Positions 8,307-18,151 are shown, counted from the stretch's first letter. The stretch is DNA of 64,000 nucleotides from Chitinophaga sp. Cy-1792 (GCF_011752935.1 NZ_VWWO01000001.1:3162001-3226000), one strand, 5' to 3'. Program-made: numbers and translations. Notes: generated by a model not told the origin, from the sequence alone.

Positions 8307-11300
8307 ATGAAATTTTTATATGCACATATAAAACTGCCATTTCTATTGGTAATGCTGCTGTTTTCCTTGCAGACTACAGCACAACAGGTACCAGATACAT
8401 ACGTTTTCGTTGTACTGAAAGGAGGTTCACTTCCGGAAGTATTGCAGCAATTAAGTAAAGAAACATCTACCTCTTTTACCTACAACCCTGCTGTTCTCAG
8501 TCGTTTTCAAATAGGTGCGAGAAAATATAGTAAAGTCACCGTAACCTCGATCGTGGCAGACCTGCTGAAAGAAACTGGCTATGATTATAAATATAACGGT
8601 AAGGGATTTATCATCTTTCCGAAAAATAAGCATCATGCATTGCCTGATGCGGTGCTGCAGGCTTACGGTACGGTAGCGGTGCCAGGTTTGTTCACCGGCC
8701 TGATTGTGGATGAGAAGAATAAACCATTGAGCTTTGCCAGCGTAAAACTTGAAGAAACACAGGATCAGCAGACATCTGATGTAAACGGTAGTTTCTCTTT
8801 TAAAATTCCTGATACCAGGCAGGTAGCACACCTCACGATCAGCTATATGGGAAAACAAACCCGCGAGGTTTTACTTACAGCCGCCGATTATAAACAGACT
8901 CCTACCTATATGCTGAAAGAACTGAGTCTGACCCTGGAAGGTATCCATGTCAATGCGGTACAGAAAGGAACAAATTCCAATTCTTCCATCGTATTTGACA
9001 GAGAGGCAATAGAACAATCACAGGCCTTTTCCCTGGCGGACCTGCTAAGTGCATTACCAGGGAGGGAAGTGAAGGCGCCAGACCTGAAAAACGTACAGAC
9101 CCTGACATTGAGAACAGCCAGTACAGATGTAGCATCCAACCTGAACGCTCTTGGGGTGACCTATATCGTTGATGGTATAGCACAATCCAACGACGCAAAT
9201 ATGCAATCTAAAAGCCTGTCCATGTTTGGACTGAGTACCTCCATGATAAGGCCTTACGGTGAGAGAGGATTTGACGTCCCCTTTACCGGATTTGACATGC
9301 GTGATATTCCGGTGAATAATATTGAACGTATTGAAATTGTTTCGGGTGTTCCATCTGCAAAGATCGGGAATGCAACTACTGGTGCAGTGATCATCGACAG
9401 ACAGGCTGGTTACTCGCCCTGGGCTGTAAATGTGGGTATCAATGGATATACTACACAATACTCAATGGGAAAGGGTTTCGACCTTGGTAAAAAACTGGGT
9501 GCACTGAATATTGCTGTTAACCACCTTCGCTATAATGCAGATCCCCGTAACATGCTGCAATCATACGACAGAACAAATCTGAGTGTAATGTGGACTGATT
9601 ATCTCACCAGTAAATTAAAAAATACTGTTGCTGTTTCCTATGTCTACAGAAATGATAATTTAAGATCAGATCCTGAAGATGACCGTGAACAGGCTGTTTA
9701 CGCGAAAACAAATAATATCAGCTTTACCAACAGGATGAGTTATGAGGTGAATAGTAGCTTCTTGCGAAGGGTAAGTCTGAACCTGGGTTATTCGCATGCA
9801 CGCCAGGAATCCTATTCACAGTACCTTATCAATGCACAGCCGAAAGCAATTGCAGATAAAGACACAACAGGAATTTATGAGGGCTACTATATTCCGGGAA
9901 ACTATACGGCTATTGATCACGTACTGGGGCAGCCGAATAATGGTAGTGCGGATTTAAGTGCAGAAGGGGCCTGGCTTTCCGGAAACATAGAGCATACCTG
10001 GAGTATTGGATGGAACACCACCATTAGTTACAATAATGGGGAAGGGGTAATCGTGGACCCTGCTGCGCCCCGGTTTGTTAACCAGAGTTATCAGAATCAA
10101 CGTCCCTACGCCTATGAGTTTTTGCCGGCATTGATCAATAGCGGATTTTATATTCAGGACCATTTTAATGTTTTTCTGGGGGATAAAAAACTGACCCTGG
10201 ACCCCGGCCTGCGATATGATATCCAGAATGGATTTGGGACACTTCAACCCCGTATCAACACATCTTTAACGTTGAACAGGCACTTCACCACCACCCTGGG
10301 TTTTGGCACCTCTTCCAGGGCGCCGGGTATGGCCTACCGTTATCCTGCACCATCTTACTTTGATATCCCGGTGTTGCTGGTATACGACCAGCAGCCTGAA
10401 AAACGACTGGTATTGATGTACACGGAAAAGGTTACGCCGGACAACAGCTACCTGCGTCCAATCCGTTCTACGCAGGTAGAGTGGGGCTGGAAATACAGCG
10501 ATAAAAAAATTGCCACCTCCTTATTTTTCTATTACAGAAATATGCGTGGTGGATTTAATACCACAGCTGACCAGAAAATGTACTCCCTTCCCGGTTATGA
10601 TTATGATACAATTGGCGGGAAAATCCATTATTACCCCAACGGGAAAAGTAAGAACGTAACGGGAATGGCATTGAGTCGGGTGGTGAACGATGTAAACACG
10701 GATGATATTGGGGCAGACTGGTTGCTGAGTGTGGGGAGAATAAAACCTATTGCTACCACCTTTAGTTTTTCTGCCGGCATGGCTTACAGTAAATATGGAA
10801 GTCATTTAAACAGGATATACCTGGAAACGAGTTCTTTGGCGGTTTCCAATAATGTGTGGTATGGTTTGTTTTCTCCGGTGAATTATGAAGCCTGGGCTTT
10901 TAATGGGAGAATCAATGCCTCCACGCATATACCCAAACTAGGTTTCATTGTGAACCTTACTACCAACCTGTCGCTCTATAAACGACAAAGAAACTTCAAT
11001 AACAGCAACAGGTTTCTCGGGTATACTGACCTGGACAACATATATCACCCTGCAGAAGAACTAAGTCCGGATAGTCCGATTTTCAGATTATGGAGTAGCC
11101 TGGATACCAGTGCATACGATAACGCTGAACCTTTTTATTTCACCTTCAACATGCAGGTAGTTAAAGAGATAAAGAAGAAGATCAGGTTTTCCGTCAATGC
11201 CTACAATGTTTTCAACTTACTAAATCAGAAATACTACGACAAGACCAATTTAGTGAAAACCTTTTCACAACCAGTGGTCTTGTCAGGAGAAATTGCATTG

Positions 11301-11309
11301 AAATTCTAA
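8307..11309 (+). CDS. TonB-dependent outer-membrane receptor with STN signalling domain
   Basis: 1000 aa. Signal peptide to about residue 25; an STN domain at about 35-105 (LPEVLQQLSKETSTSFTYNP) that would contact the FecR protein; a carboxypeptidase-regulatory-like domain at about 128-205; a plug at about 225-350 (LSALPGREVKAP, YIVDGIAQSNDA); then a beta-barrel ending in EIALKF, the expected terminal Phe for outer-membrane insertion. It imports a substrate through the outer membrane using TonB energy and signals binding inward. The substrate is unknown. Neighbours (DUF4876-like lipoprotein, outer-membrane barrel, cytochrome c peroxidase) hint at metal or heme acquisition, which is inference. 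Confidence 0.93.
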   Translation: MKFLYAHIKLPFLLVMLLFSLQTTAQQVPDTYVFVVLKGGSLPEVLQQLSKETSTSFTYNPAVLSRFQIGARKYSKVTVTSIVADLLKETGYDYKYNGKGFIIFPKNKHHALPDAVLQAYGTVAVPGLFTGLIVDEKNKPLSFASVKLEETQDQQTSDVNGSFSFKIPDTRQVAHLTISYMGKQTREVLLTAADYKQTPTYMLKELSLTLEGIHVNAVQKGTNSNSSIVFDREAIEQSQAFSLADLLSALPGREVKAPDLKNVQTLTLRTASTDVASNLNALGVTYIVDGIAQSNDANMQSKSLSMFGLSTSMIRPYGERGFDVPFTGFDMRDIPVNNIERIEIVSGVPSAKIGNATTGAVIIDRQAGYSPWAVNVGINGYTTQYSMGKGFDLGKKLGALNIAVNHLRYNADPRNMLQSYDRTNLSVMWTDYLTSKLKNTVAVSYVYRNDNLRSDPEDDREQAVYAKTNNISFTNRMSYEVNSSFLRRVSLNLGYSHARQESYSQYLINAQPKAIADKDTTGIYEGYYIPGNYTAIDHVLGQPNNGSADLSAEGAWLSGNIEHTWSIGWNTTISYNNGEGVIVDPAAPRFVNQSYQNQRPYAYEFLPALINSGFYIQDHFNVFLGDKKLTLDPGLRYDIQNGFGTLQPRINTSLTLNRHFTTTLGFGTSSRAPGMAYRYPAPSYFDIPVLLVYDQQPEKRLVLMYTEKVTPDNSYLRPIRSTQVEWGWKYSDKKIATSLFFYYRNMRGGFNTTADQKMYSLPGYDYDTIGGKIHYYPNGKSKNVTGMALSRVVNDVNTDDIGADWLLSVGRIKPIATTFSFSAGMAYSKYGSHLNRIYLETSSLAVSNNVWYGLFSPVNYEAWAFNGRINASTHIPKLGFIVNLTTNLSLYKRQRNFNNSNRFLGYTDLDNIYHPAEELSPDSPIFRLWSSLDTSAYDNAEPFYFTFNMQVVKEIKKKIRFSVNAYNVFNLLNQKYYDKTNLVKTFSQPVVLSGEIALKF

Positions 11310-11319
11310 ATAAACTTCT

Positions 11320-12657
11320 ATGAGAAAAATTCTTTTTACACTGCTATCAGCTTTAGTTTTATCTGCCTGTCATAAAGATAAGGCAGCACCTTTGCAACCG
11401 GTGGATATTGCAGTGTCTTTACAGCTTTCTGCCGACAACAGTGTGAGCATCCCATATAAAGGAGCCGTTGTGACGCTTACTAATGCGACCAACAATAATA
11501 AGTATAAAGACAGTATCAGTACAGATACCAATACTGTATTTTTTCAGAAGATGATCCCGGGGACTTATAATGTTTCTGTAGAGCTGAAACTATCTCCGGA
11601 AGCATATCTGGCTGCAACGGGCCAGAAAGTGGCAGGAAGTGTCATTTACACGGGTACATTAACAGCAGCTGCTGTGTCGCCGGAGAATAATCTGAAAGTA
11701 GACATCAAAACAGGTGGTGGTTCCGACAGCTGGGTGATCAAGCAGATTTACTATGCAGGTTCGGATACAAAAGATGGTGCATTGTTCAGAGACCAGTTTT
11801 TTGAGATATACAATAATTCAGATCATGTACTGTATGCCGATAGTCTTTATTTCGCGCAGGTGGAAGGGGTTAGTACCGCTTCAAGCAGTCTGGATCTTTC
11901 AAAGGGGTATTACCTGAAAGCTACCGGTCAGTGGGATTGGTCGCTGTCTGCCGGTAATACCGTTGCCAATGCCAATACGGATTATGTTTATTCTTCGATG
12001 ATTTTCCGTATTCCCGGCAACGGCAGCACCTATCCCGTACAGCCAGGAAAGAGCCTTATCATAGCGCAAACAGCCATCAACCACAAGGTACCGTTTACCG
12101 ATATTAACGGAAAAGAAGTAGGCGTAAGAAATCCGGATCTTACTGTAGACCTGAGCAAGGCGGACTTTGATGTATATATGGGTAATTTCCCTGGTACAAA
12201 TCCATTGGCATCTGACCTCAATACTTCCACTACACACGTTACCGTTATCGCTAATCCTAACCGCGATCTCATTCTTGATAACCTCGGCAGAGAAGGGCTG
12301 ATAATATTTAAGACTACCGCTGATATTAAATCTACCTGGAAACTATTGCAGACACCTGACAACAATCCTAAAGATACCAGGTTGTATTTCCAGATTCCAA
12401 AAGCTGGTGCTCAGATTTTTGATGCAGTGGAAATGCAGCCGACAGATATAGCAAAGCACACGCCTAAGCGTCTTCCTGCTGATCTGGATGCGGGATTTGC
12501 GTATGTGCCCAATGGTGCATACAGTAGTCAGGCTATCCTGCGAAAAACACAGAATAAAGTTGATGGACGTATCGTATTGCAGGATACCAATAATTCTATC
12601 CTGGACTTTGTGGTCATCAAGGCAGACCCTTCCAAAAATGCATTTACCAGTAAATAA
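11320..12657 (+). CDS. DUF4876-like lipoprotein
   Basis: 445 aa with a lipobox at residues 13-17 (VLSAC), so probably anchored in the outer membrane. The N-terminal part (LQLSADNSVSIPYKGAVVTL) looks like a beta-sandwich; the later part includes FEIYNNSDHVLYADSLYFAQVEG and the layout I associate with DUF4876 proteins, which commonly sit beside TonB receptors in Bacteroidota. It starts 10 bp after the receptor gene and is followed 18 bp later by the barrel gene. It probably binds substrate at the surface for the receptor; this is inferred from position. Confidence 0.75.
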   Translation: MRKILFTLLSALVLSACHKDKAAPLQPVDIAVSLQLSADNSVSIPYKGAVVTLTNATNNNKYKDSISTDTNTVFFQKMIPGTYNVSVELKLSPEAYLAATGQKVAGSVIYTGTLTAAAVSPENNLKVDIKTGGGSDSWVIKQIYYAGSDTKDGALFRDQFFEIYNNSDHVLYADSLYFAQVEGVSTASSSLDLSKGYYLKATGQWDWSLSAGNTVANANTDYVYSSMIFRIPGNGSTYPVQPGKSLIIAQTAINHKVPFTDINGKEVGVRNPDLTVDLSKADFDVYMGNFPGTNPLASDLNTSTTHVTVIANPNRDLILDNLGREGLIIFKTTADIKSTWKLLQTPDNNPKDTRLYFQIPKAGAQIFDAVEMQPTDIAKHTPKRLPADLDAGFAYVPNGAYSSQAILRKTQNKVDGRIVLQDTNNSILDFVVIKADPSKNAFTSK

Positions 12658-12675
12658 ACGCCAATAAAAGATCGC

Positions 12676-14238
12676 ATGAAGAAGATATCAATGTTGATGC
12701 CGGCGCTGTTATTGTCTGTGGTGACCTTTGGCCAAAAGGAAATCACAGCAGACAGTATCTTTAATTATGAACCAGCAATGAGCCGCTATCAATGGGCATC
12801 ACAGTCTATTGCCAGTTTACAGTTTTACACAACCAGTGATGTGGGAATTGTGAAAACAGGCATCAGCAATACAGCAGGAGGGTTCAGGCTGGCACAGCTG
12901 CCACAGCAACATTCGGTGATATCTTTTGAGAGCGAAGGTATTCGTACACTTGGCCGCTTCAGGGTATACGGGAATTTTTCATATAGCCGTACCAGCGATG
13001 ACAGTATCGTCTGGCAACTGCAGGGATTACCTGACCTGAACCGGCCATACTTTCTTGCCGCCAGAAAGGCTGGGAATTTCGAACGGCAGCAGTATCGCAT
13101 CAACGGGAGAGTAGCCTACGAGGCCATACCCAACAAACTATTAATAGGCAGTGGCTTTTATTATCTTTACAATACTGCTTTCAGGGATATCGATCCCCGG
13201 CCGGGAGTGAAGGATTTTGAGCTGCGTGTAAGCCCGGAAGTAGCCATCATAGCAGGTAAGCATATTCTTGGGCTGCAACCTTCTGTAGGGTATGCATCTG
13301 AAAATACGCAAACATCCTACCGCAGCAAAAAATACCAGTACGGGTTAGACAGCTTTCCGGAGCGTCGTACCTATATGGTGATGGGAATGGGCTATCATAT
13401 GCCACGGCCGGGCTCCGACCAGAATATCCGTACCACCTCTTCTTCCTCAGGACTGAAACTAACAGAAATGTACCAGCGCAATGACTGGACGCTACAGGCA
13501 TCCCTGGCGTATGACTGGCGCAGATATAAAACAGGGACTTTCCTGGAAAGCTCGCTGAAACAATCGGTCTGGGGAACATATACGCTGGAGGCATACAACT
13601 TTAACCTGGGGATTTACAAAGGAAATCAACATAGCTTGCAGCTGAGTGCAAAAGTTTCTGCCGGAGAGGATATCAACCGTTATTCCAACGGTAATAATCA
13701 GCCTCCCCTGAATGGGAACAACTACGTATACCGGGCCACTGATGTTCAGTTATATTACGCTTATGCCGGAACGGCACAAAAAGGCTTATCTTTTGGCTTT
13801 GATGCCGGAGCAGAGCTACAGCATTCATCCAGGCAGGATTTCCTGAGTACGCAGCAATTAGATTATACCATTATTACACCAGCAGCAGGAGGTACGTTGA
13901 ATGGCCAGCTAAAAAATAATGACCACTTTAAAGTTAAGCTGACTGCGGGTATGTATCTGCCATTGCAAACGACGGTAGCAGTGGCGCCATTACAGATCGA
14001 TGAATTGGTAACGGATGTATTGTACCACGATTATTATTATTGGAAAAGTGTAGCAGGTAGTGTGGGAGCAAAAGTGGTTTATATTTCCCGTAGAATATTT
14101 AAGACAGTACCGGCTGGATTAAGTGCGGAAGTAAAGTATATAAAGAAGTTAAATACAGATAATTATCCCCTGGCAGAAATCAGGGAAGTGGGGCCGTACC
14201 GTTTACAGTATGGAGTTTCATTTAATATTTATCTATAA
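12676..14238 (+). CDS. Outer-membrane beta-barrel protein, DUF6850-like
   Basis: 520 aa with a signal peptide ending near residue 20 (VVTFGQ). The mature part is a chain of alternating strands (FRVYGNFSYSRT, LIGSGFYYLYNTAFRDIDPRPG) and ends in YGVSFNIYL, consistent with an outer-membrane barrel. The FRDIDPRPGVKDFELRV region and its position next to a DUF4876-like protein fit the family labelled DUF6850; this is from memory and not certain. It has no plug domain, so it is not a TonB receptor itself. It is encoded between the lipoprotein and the peroxidase with gaps of about 20 bp. Confidence 0.7.
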   Translation: MKKISMLMPALLLSVVTFGQKEITADSIFNYEPAMSRYQWASQSIASLQFYTTSDVGIVKTGISNTAGGFRLAQLPQQHSVISFESEGIRTLGRFRVYGNFSYSRTSDDSIVWQLQGLPDLNRPYFLAARKAGNFERQQYRINGRVAYEAIPNKLLIGSGFYYLYNTAFRDIDPRPGVKDFELRVSPEVAIIAGKHILGLQPSVGYASENTQTSYRSKKYQYGLDSFPERRTYMVMGMGYHMPRPGSDQNIRTTSSSSGLKLTEMYQRNDWTLQASLAYDWRRYKTGTFLESSLKQSVWGTYTLEAYNFNLGIYKGNQHSLQLSAKVSAGEDINRYSNGNNQPPLNGNNYVYRATDVQLYYAYAGTAQKGLSFGFDAGAELQHSSRQDFLSTQQLDYTIITPAAGGTLNGQLKNNDHFKVKLTAGMYLPLQTTVAVAPLQIDELVTDVLYHDYYYWKSVAGSVGAKVVYISRRIFKTVPAGLSAEVKYIKKLNTDNYPLAEIREVGPYRLQYGVSFNIYL

Positions 14239-14258
14239 GGAAGCAGCATTATAAATCA

Positions 14259-15395
14259 ATGAAACGAACGATCATTATTATTACCTGTTTGCTGATGCTG
14301 GTGTTTGCGTCGGCATTGACAACGGGTAGCAGCCACGTGCAACAGGAAGCAGATAGCCTGCGTGCTTTGTATGCGCGACCAGTGGCAATGTGGCCGATGC
14401 CGGTCATCGATTCCGGGGTACAATGGAAAGAGCTGGAAGCGATTTTACCGGATACAAATCTGCCGCGCTTATTGGAGCAACCGGATGTTAACCTGGGGAA
14501 GATGCTATTTTTTGACCCGCGATTGTCGGGTAGTAACCAGATCAGCTGCAGTAGCTGTCATGATCCGGACCTGGCATGGGCAGATGGCCGCAGGGTTTCC
14601 CTGGGTAATGATCATTTGCAGGGCAGCCGCAACACCCCTTCACTGCTCAATATTGGTGAGGCACACCGTACTTTTTTTTGGGATGGGAGGTCTGAAAGCC
14701 TGGAAGATCAGGCTATCAACCCTATTGCCACACATCATGAAATGAATATGGAGCCGCCGTTACTGGCAGAGAAACTTGGAAAAATTGCCGGATATAAAAA
14801 TCTGTTTCAGCTGGCGTATGGTGCTGATAATATTACAATAGATAGAATTGTACAGGCCCTGGCTGCTTTTGAAGCAACGATAAAGAGTCGTACCAGCAGG
14901 TTCGATTTGTTTGTAATGGGTAATTATAAACGACTGAGCGATCAGGAGATACAGGGATTGCATTTATTCCGTACCAAGGCCAGGTGCATGAATTGTCATA
15001 ATGGTAAATATTTTACGGATGATGCATTTCATAATATCGGGCTTACTTATTATCAGCGTAAGTATGAGGATCTGGGAAGATATACCATCACTGGCGATCC
15101 TGCAGATGTAGGACGTTTCAGGACGCCGTCGTTACGTGATGTGATGCTGACCAGGCCATGGATGCATAACGGGCTGTTTGATAATATCGAAGGAGTGATC
15201 AATATTTATAACAGTGGCATGCAGATGATGAAGCCCAAGCCTGGGCAGGAGCAGGACACTTTGTTTCCGCATACAGACAAACTGATGCAGCCTTTGCATC
15301 TTAGTACAGACGAAAAGCAGGCACTGATTGCATTTTTGCAGTCTATAACCGGAGCGCCTTATAAGATGAGAAGGCCGGAACATCTGCCACAGTAA
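14259..15395 (+). CDS. Di-heme cytochrome c peroxidase (CCP/MauG family)
   Basis: 378 aa. A signal peptide or anchor occupies residues 1-22. Two c-type heme sites are visible: CSSCH at 97-101 and CMNCH at 243-247. Family landmarks include GKMLFFDPRLSGSNQISCSSC, RNTPSLLN, FWDGRSESLEDQA and the region FRTPSLRDVMLTRPWMHNG. The family reduces H2O2 or, in MauG-like members, oxidises protein or metal substrates in the periplasm. As last gene of the FecI/FecR/receptor block it may oxidise or process the imported ligand; that role is inference. A terminator follows at 15416. Confidence 0.92.
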   Translation: MKRTIIIITCLLMLVFASALTTGSSHVQQEADSLRALYARPVAMWPMPVIDSGVQWKELEAILPDTNLPRLLEQPDVNLGKMLFFDPRLSGSNQISCSSCHDPDLAWADGRRVSLGNDHLQGSRNTPSLLNIGEAHRTFFWDGRSESLEDQAINPIATHHEMNMEPPLLAEKLGKIAGYKNLFQLAYGADNITIDRIVQALAAFEATIKSRTSRFDLFVMGNYKRLSDQEIQGLHLFRTKARCMNCHNGKYFTDDAFHNIGLTYYQRKYEDLGRYTITGDPADVGRFRTPSLRDVMLTRPWMHNGLFDNIEGVINIYNSGMQMMKPKPGQEQDTLFPHTDKLMQPLHLSTDEKQALIAFLQSITGAPYKMRRPEHLPQ

Positions 15396-15415
15396 ATAGA
15401 AATTTTATTGCATAA

Positions 15416-15449
15416 GCTGTCTCAAAGCCAACCTTGAGGCGGCTTTTTT
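15416..15449 (+). terminator. Intrinsic terminator between the peroxidase and the convergent acetyltransferase gene
   Basis: A 10-bp stem (15416-15425 with 15434-15443) containing two G-T pairs, with an 8-nt loop and TTTTTTA tail. Confidence 0.65.
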
Positions 15450-15450
15450 A

Positions 15451-16044
15451 TTACACGTTTTCTTCCACAAAATGATGCGGGTATTTTAGCCAGTATTGCT
15501 GATAGACAAAATCGGAATTTTCGTCTAAGTTTAGCTGGTACATCCGGAAGATGACCAGCTTATTCTTAGGTTGCCACTGTTCCTCGTAGGAATAGCAATA
15601 CTTCATGCCGAGATTTTTCATGACGTTGCCGCTCCTGGGATTGCTGACATCATGCGTGGCGGTAAGGTAGGGGATGCCGCTCTTGCGGATAGCTTCCACC
15701 ACGGCCTTTGCTGCTTCTGTAACAATGCCTTTATGCCACCAGGACTGTTGTAAGGCATAGCCAAAATCGTGGCTGTCGTCCGGACTTACATTGACATACC
15801 CTATAGGGGTGTCATTTTCTTTCAAACATATGGCATACCGGAAGCCCAGGGGAGCGTCGTAGGTTTTCAGGTAATACTCCCGGAGGTAGTCCTGTGCTGC
15901 GGTCAATGTTTCAAACGGAAATACCGGAATGAAGGTATTTACCGCCGGATCATTCATGAGGTCCCGGAAAGCTACCACATCATTTTCAGTAAACCGCCTG
16001 AGTATCAGTCGTTCTGTATGGATAGTGGGGGTGTTATTATTCAT
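15451..16044 (-). CDS. GNAT N-acetyltransferase, RimJ/RimL type
   Basis: 197 aa from the ATG at 16044; a TTG nine bases upstream is also possible. It opens with TIHTERLILRRFTENDVVAFRDLMND, the usual start of RimJ/RimL-type acetyltransferases, and contains the acetyl-CoA region at about 90-135 (GYALQQSWWHKGIVTEAAKAVVE) and NVMKNLGMKY near residue 152. The family transfers acetyl groups from acetyl-CoA to N-termini, amino groups or small molecules. It is divergent from the TetR gene at 16129 and convergent with the peroxidase. Substrate unknown. Confidence 0.85.
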   Translation of the reverse strand: MNNNTPTIHTERLILRRFTENDVVAFRDLMNDPAVNTFIPVFPFETLTAAQDYLREYYLKTYDAPLGFRYAICLKENDTPIGYVNVSPDDSHDFGYALQQSWWHKGIVTEAAKAVVEAIRKSGIPYLTATHDVSNPRSGNVMKNLGMKYCYSYEEQWQPKNKLVIFRMYQLNLDENSDFVYQQYWLKYPHHFVEENV

Positions 16045-16100
16045 ATGCTGCAAAATTATGGGCTTCTTTATCCTATCTCTCTAAAAAAATAATTTTAAAA

Positions 16101-16114
16101 TAAGCGATCGCTTA
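16101..16114. promoter_or_regulatory. Palindromic operator for the adjacent TetR regulator
   Basis: TAAGCGATCGCTTA is a perfect 14-bp palindrome directly upstream of a TATTTTTG -7 box (16117-16124) and 15 bp before the TetR start. Binding here would block transcription of the regulator. Assignment to this TetR protein is inference from position. Confidence 0.6.
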
Positions 16115-16128
16115 CTTATTTTTGCGTC

Positions 16129-16716
16129 ATGCGATATAGAGATGAAGATAAAATTCAGCGGATCAAGGAGAAAGCTATTGAAATGATAGCGAAGGAGGGG
16201 TATGAAAACTTCGGGATAAACCGGCTGGCGAAGGCGGCGGGGGTATCACCGGCAACGATCTATATCTATTACAAAGACAAGGACGACCTGATTGCGAATA
16301 TTGTATCTGAGGCGAGTGATGGCATGGTGCAGGCGATTTTTCATGATTTTGACCCGGAAGCCAGTTTTGAGGAAGGGTTATGGAAGCAGTGGAAGAACAG
16401 GGCCAGCTACTGCCTGAAGGAGCCGTTACTGAACTGTTTTATGGAACGTATGCGTAATACAGATATAGGCAACATCCAGCAGGTACAGATCAATAACCAG
16501 ATGAAGGAGTATTCCGCTGCATTTATGTCTAAGGCATATGAAAGGGGAGAGCTGACCCGTATGTCGCTGGAAGTATACTGGTCTGTGGCATTTGCGCCGC
16601 TGTATACCCTTATTCGTTTTCATCAGCAAGGCAAGAGCTTTGACAGGCGCCCATTCCAGCTTACTGATGACATATTGAGAGAAGCTTTTGATCGCGTCAT
16701 AAAATCTTTTAAATAA
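16129..16716 (+). CDS. TetR/AcrR family transcriptional regulator
   Basis: 195 aa. The N-terminal helix-turn-helix spans residues about 10-55 (AIEMIAKEGYENFGINRLAKAAGVSPATIYIYYKDKDDLI, read in parts), the standard TetR DNA-binding domain; the C-terminal part is helical and would bind a ligand. The -7 box TATTTTTG ends only 4 bp before the ATG, so the mRNA is likely leaderless or nearly so. It lies 104 bp upstream of, and codirectional with, an MFS exporter gene, its probable target. A perfect palindrome overlaps its promoter, suggesting autorepression. Confidence 0.9.
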   Translation: MRYRDEDKIQRIKEKAIEMIAKEGYENFGINRLAKAAGVSPATIYIYYKDKDDLIANIVSEASDGMVQAIFHDFDPEASFEEGLWKQWKNRASYCLKEPLLNCFMERMRNTDIGNIQQVQINNQMKEYSAAFMSKAYERGELTRMSLEVYWSVAFAPLYTLIRFHQQGKSFDRRPFQLTDDILREAFDRVIKSFK

Positions 16717-16820
16717 CATACAAAACCTTTCGTTATGTAACCGCTTCTTTTAAAATCCGCCGGAAACTGTATCTATTTTTTGTATTCTATAAATGAATGC
16801 TTGCTTATTAATAGTTGTAT

Positions 16821-18092
16821 ATGAAAAGAGAAATCCCCTTTAGTGGTGAGCAGAAGCTCATCGTATTAATGTTAGCCCTTACTCAGTTCACCGTAGTTTT
16901 AGATTTCATGGTATTGTCGCCATTGGGAGATATGCTGATGAAATCCATGCAGATAAAGCCTGATCATTTCGGGATTGTAGTGGCGGCCTACGCCTTCAGT
17001 GCCGGTGCTTCCGGCCTGCTCACGGCGGGCTTTGCAGATAAGTTTGACCGTAAGAAACTGCTGATATTCTTTTATGCCGGCTTTATGTTGGGCACATTAT
17101 GCTGCGGCCTTTCTACAAATTATCCCATGTTGGTGGCATCGCGTACCATCACCGGTATTTTTGGTGGCGTAATAGGTTCTATTTCCATGGCTATTGTGAC
17201 GGACCTGTTTCCGCTGGAGCAGCGTGGCCGCGTGATAGGCTTTGCCCAGATGGGTTTTGGTGCCAGCCAGGTATTAGGTATTCCTGTTAGTTTATATATC
17301 GCTAACCGCTGGGGCTGGGAATCACCTTTCTTTATGGTGGTGATACTGGCTGCGATTATAATGGGTATGATTGTATTCAAGTTGCCTCCTGTAACGGCAC
17401 ACCTGAAATTGCAGCACGACAGGTCTATTGTACAACACCTGTTAAACACCGTAAAGAAAAAGGATTATCGTATAGCCTTTACTGCTACTGCGTTGTTATC
17501 TATCGGTGGCTTTATGATGATGCCATTCGGAAGTACCTATGCGATCAACAATCTGCATGTAACACAGGAGCAATTGCCGATACTGTTTACGGCTTCCGGT
17601 TGTGCATCGCTGGTAATTATGCCGCTGATAGGTAAACTGAGCGACCGGGTAGATAAATTCGGACTGTACACCGTTGCCGCCTGCTGGCTGATGGTAATGG
17701 TGGTTATCTACACTAATATCAACCCACAACCTTTGTGGGTACTGATTATCATCAACATACTGATGCTGGGTGGTATCCTTGCACGTATGGTACCTGCCAC
17801 CACCATGGTAACGGCTATTCCTGTCATGGAAGACAGAGGTGCGTTTATGAGTATCAACGCATCGCTGCAACAGATTGCCGGTGGTGTAGCCGCTGTATTG
17901 ACCGGATGGATCGTAACACGAAAAGATAACTTTTCGCCACTAGAGCACTATGATACCGTTGGCTGGGTGGTCGTTGGTTTTAGTCTGGTCAGTATTGTAC
18001 TGTTAGGCAGGGTAAGTAAAATGGTGAAGGCTAAGCAGGCCAGGTCCGAACAACCTCCTGTATCGCCGGAAGCTATTTCGGAAATCGCTTAA
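16821..18092 (+). CDS. MFS transporter (drug:H+ antiporter type)
   Basis: 423 aa from the ATG at 16821; a TTG six bases upstream is less likely. About 12 membrane helices can be followed. The motif GFADKFDRKKLL near residues 73-84 corresponds to MFS motif A between helices 2 and 3, and LDFMVLSPLGD in helix 1 resembles motif D1 of exporters. It would export drugs or metabolites across the inner membrane by proton antiport. Position behind a TetR gene supports an inducible efflux pump. A strong terminator follows at 18117. Confidence 0.9.
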   Translation: MKREIPFSGEQKLIVLMLALTQFTVVLDFMVLSPLGDMLMKSMQIKPDHFGIVVAAYAFSAGASGLLTAGFADKFDRKKLLIFFYAGFMLGTLCCGLSTNYPMLVASRTITGIFGGVIGSISMAIVTDLFPLEQRGRVIGFAQMGFGASQVLGIPVSLYIANRWGWESPFFMVVILAAIIMGMIVFKLPPVTAHLKLQHDRSIVQHLLNTVKKKDYRIAFTATALLSIGGFMMMPFGSTYAINNLHVTQEQLPILFTASGCASLVIMPLIGKLSDRVDKFGLYTVAACWLMVMVVIYTNINPQPLWVLIIINILMLGGILARMVPATTMVTAIPVMEDRGAFMSINASLQQIAGGVAAVLTGWIVTRKDNFSPLEHYDTVGWVVVGFSLVSIVLLGRVSKMVKAKQARSEQPPVSPEAISEIA

Positions 18093-18116
18093 TATTTAAC
18101 ACGCGTCTTTTTTAAA

Positions 18117-18151
18117 GGCAGCTCCGGACAATTTCCGGAGCTGCCTTTTTT
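18117..18151 (+). terminator. Strong intrinsic terminator after the MFS gene
   Basis: A perfect 12-bp stem (18117-18128 with 18134-18145), 5-nt loop and T-rich tail. Confidence 0.85.
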
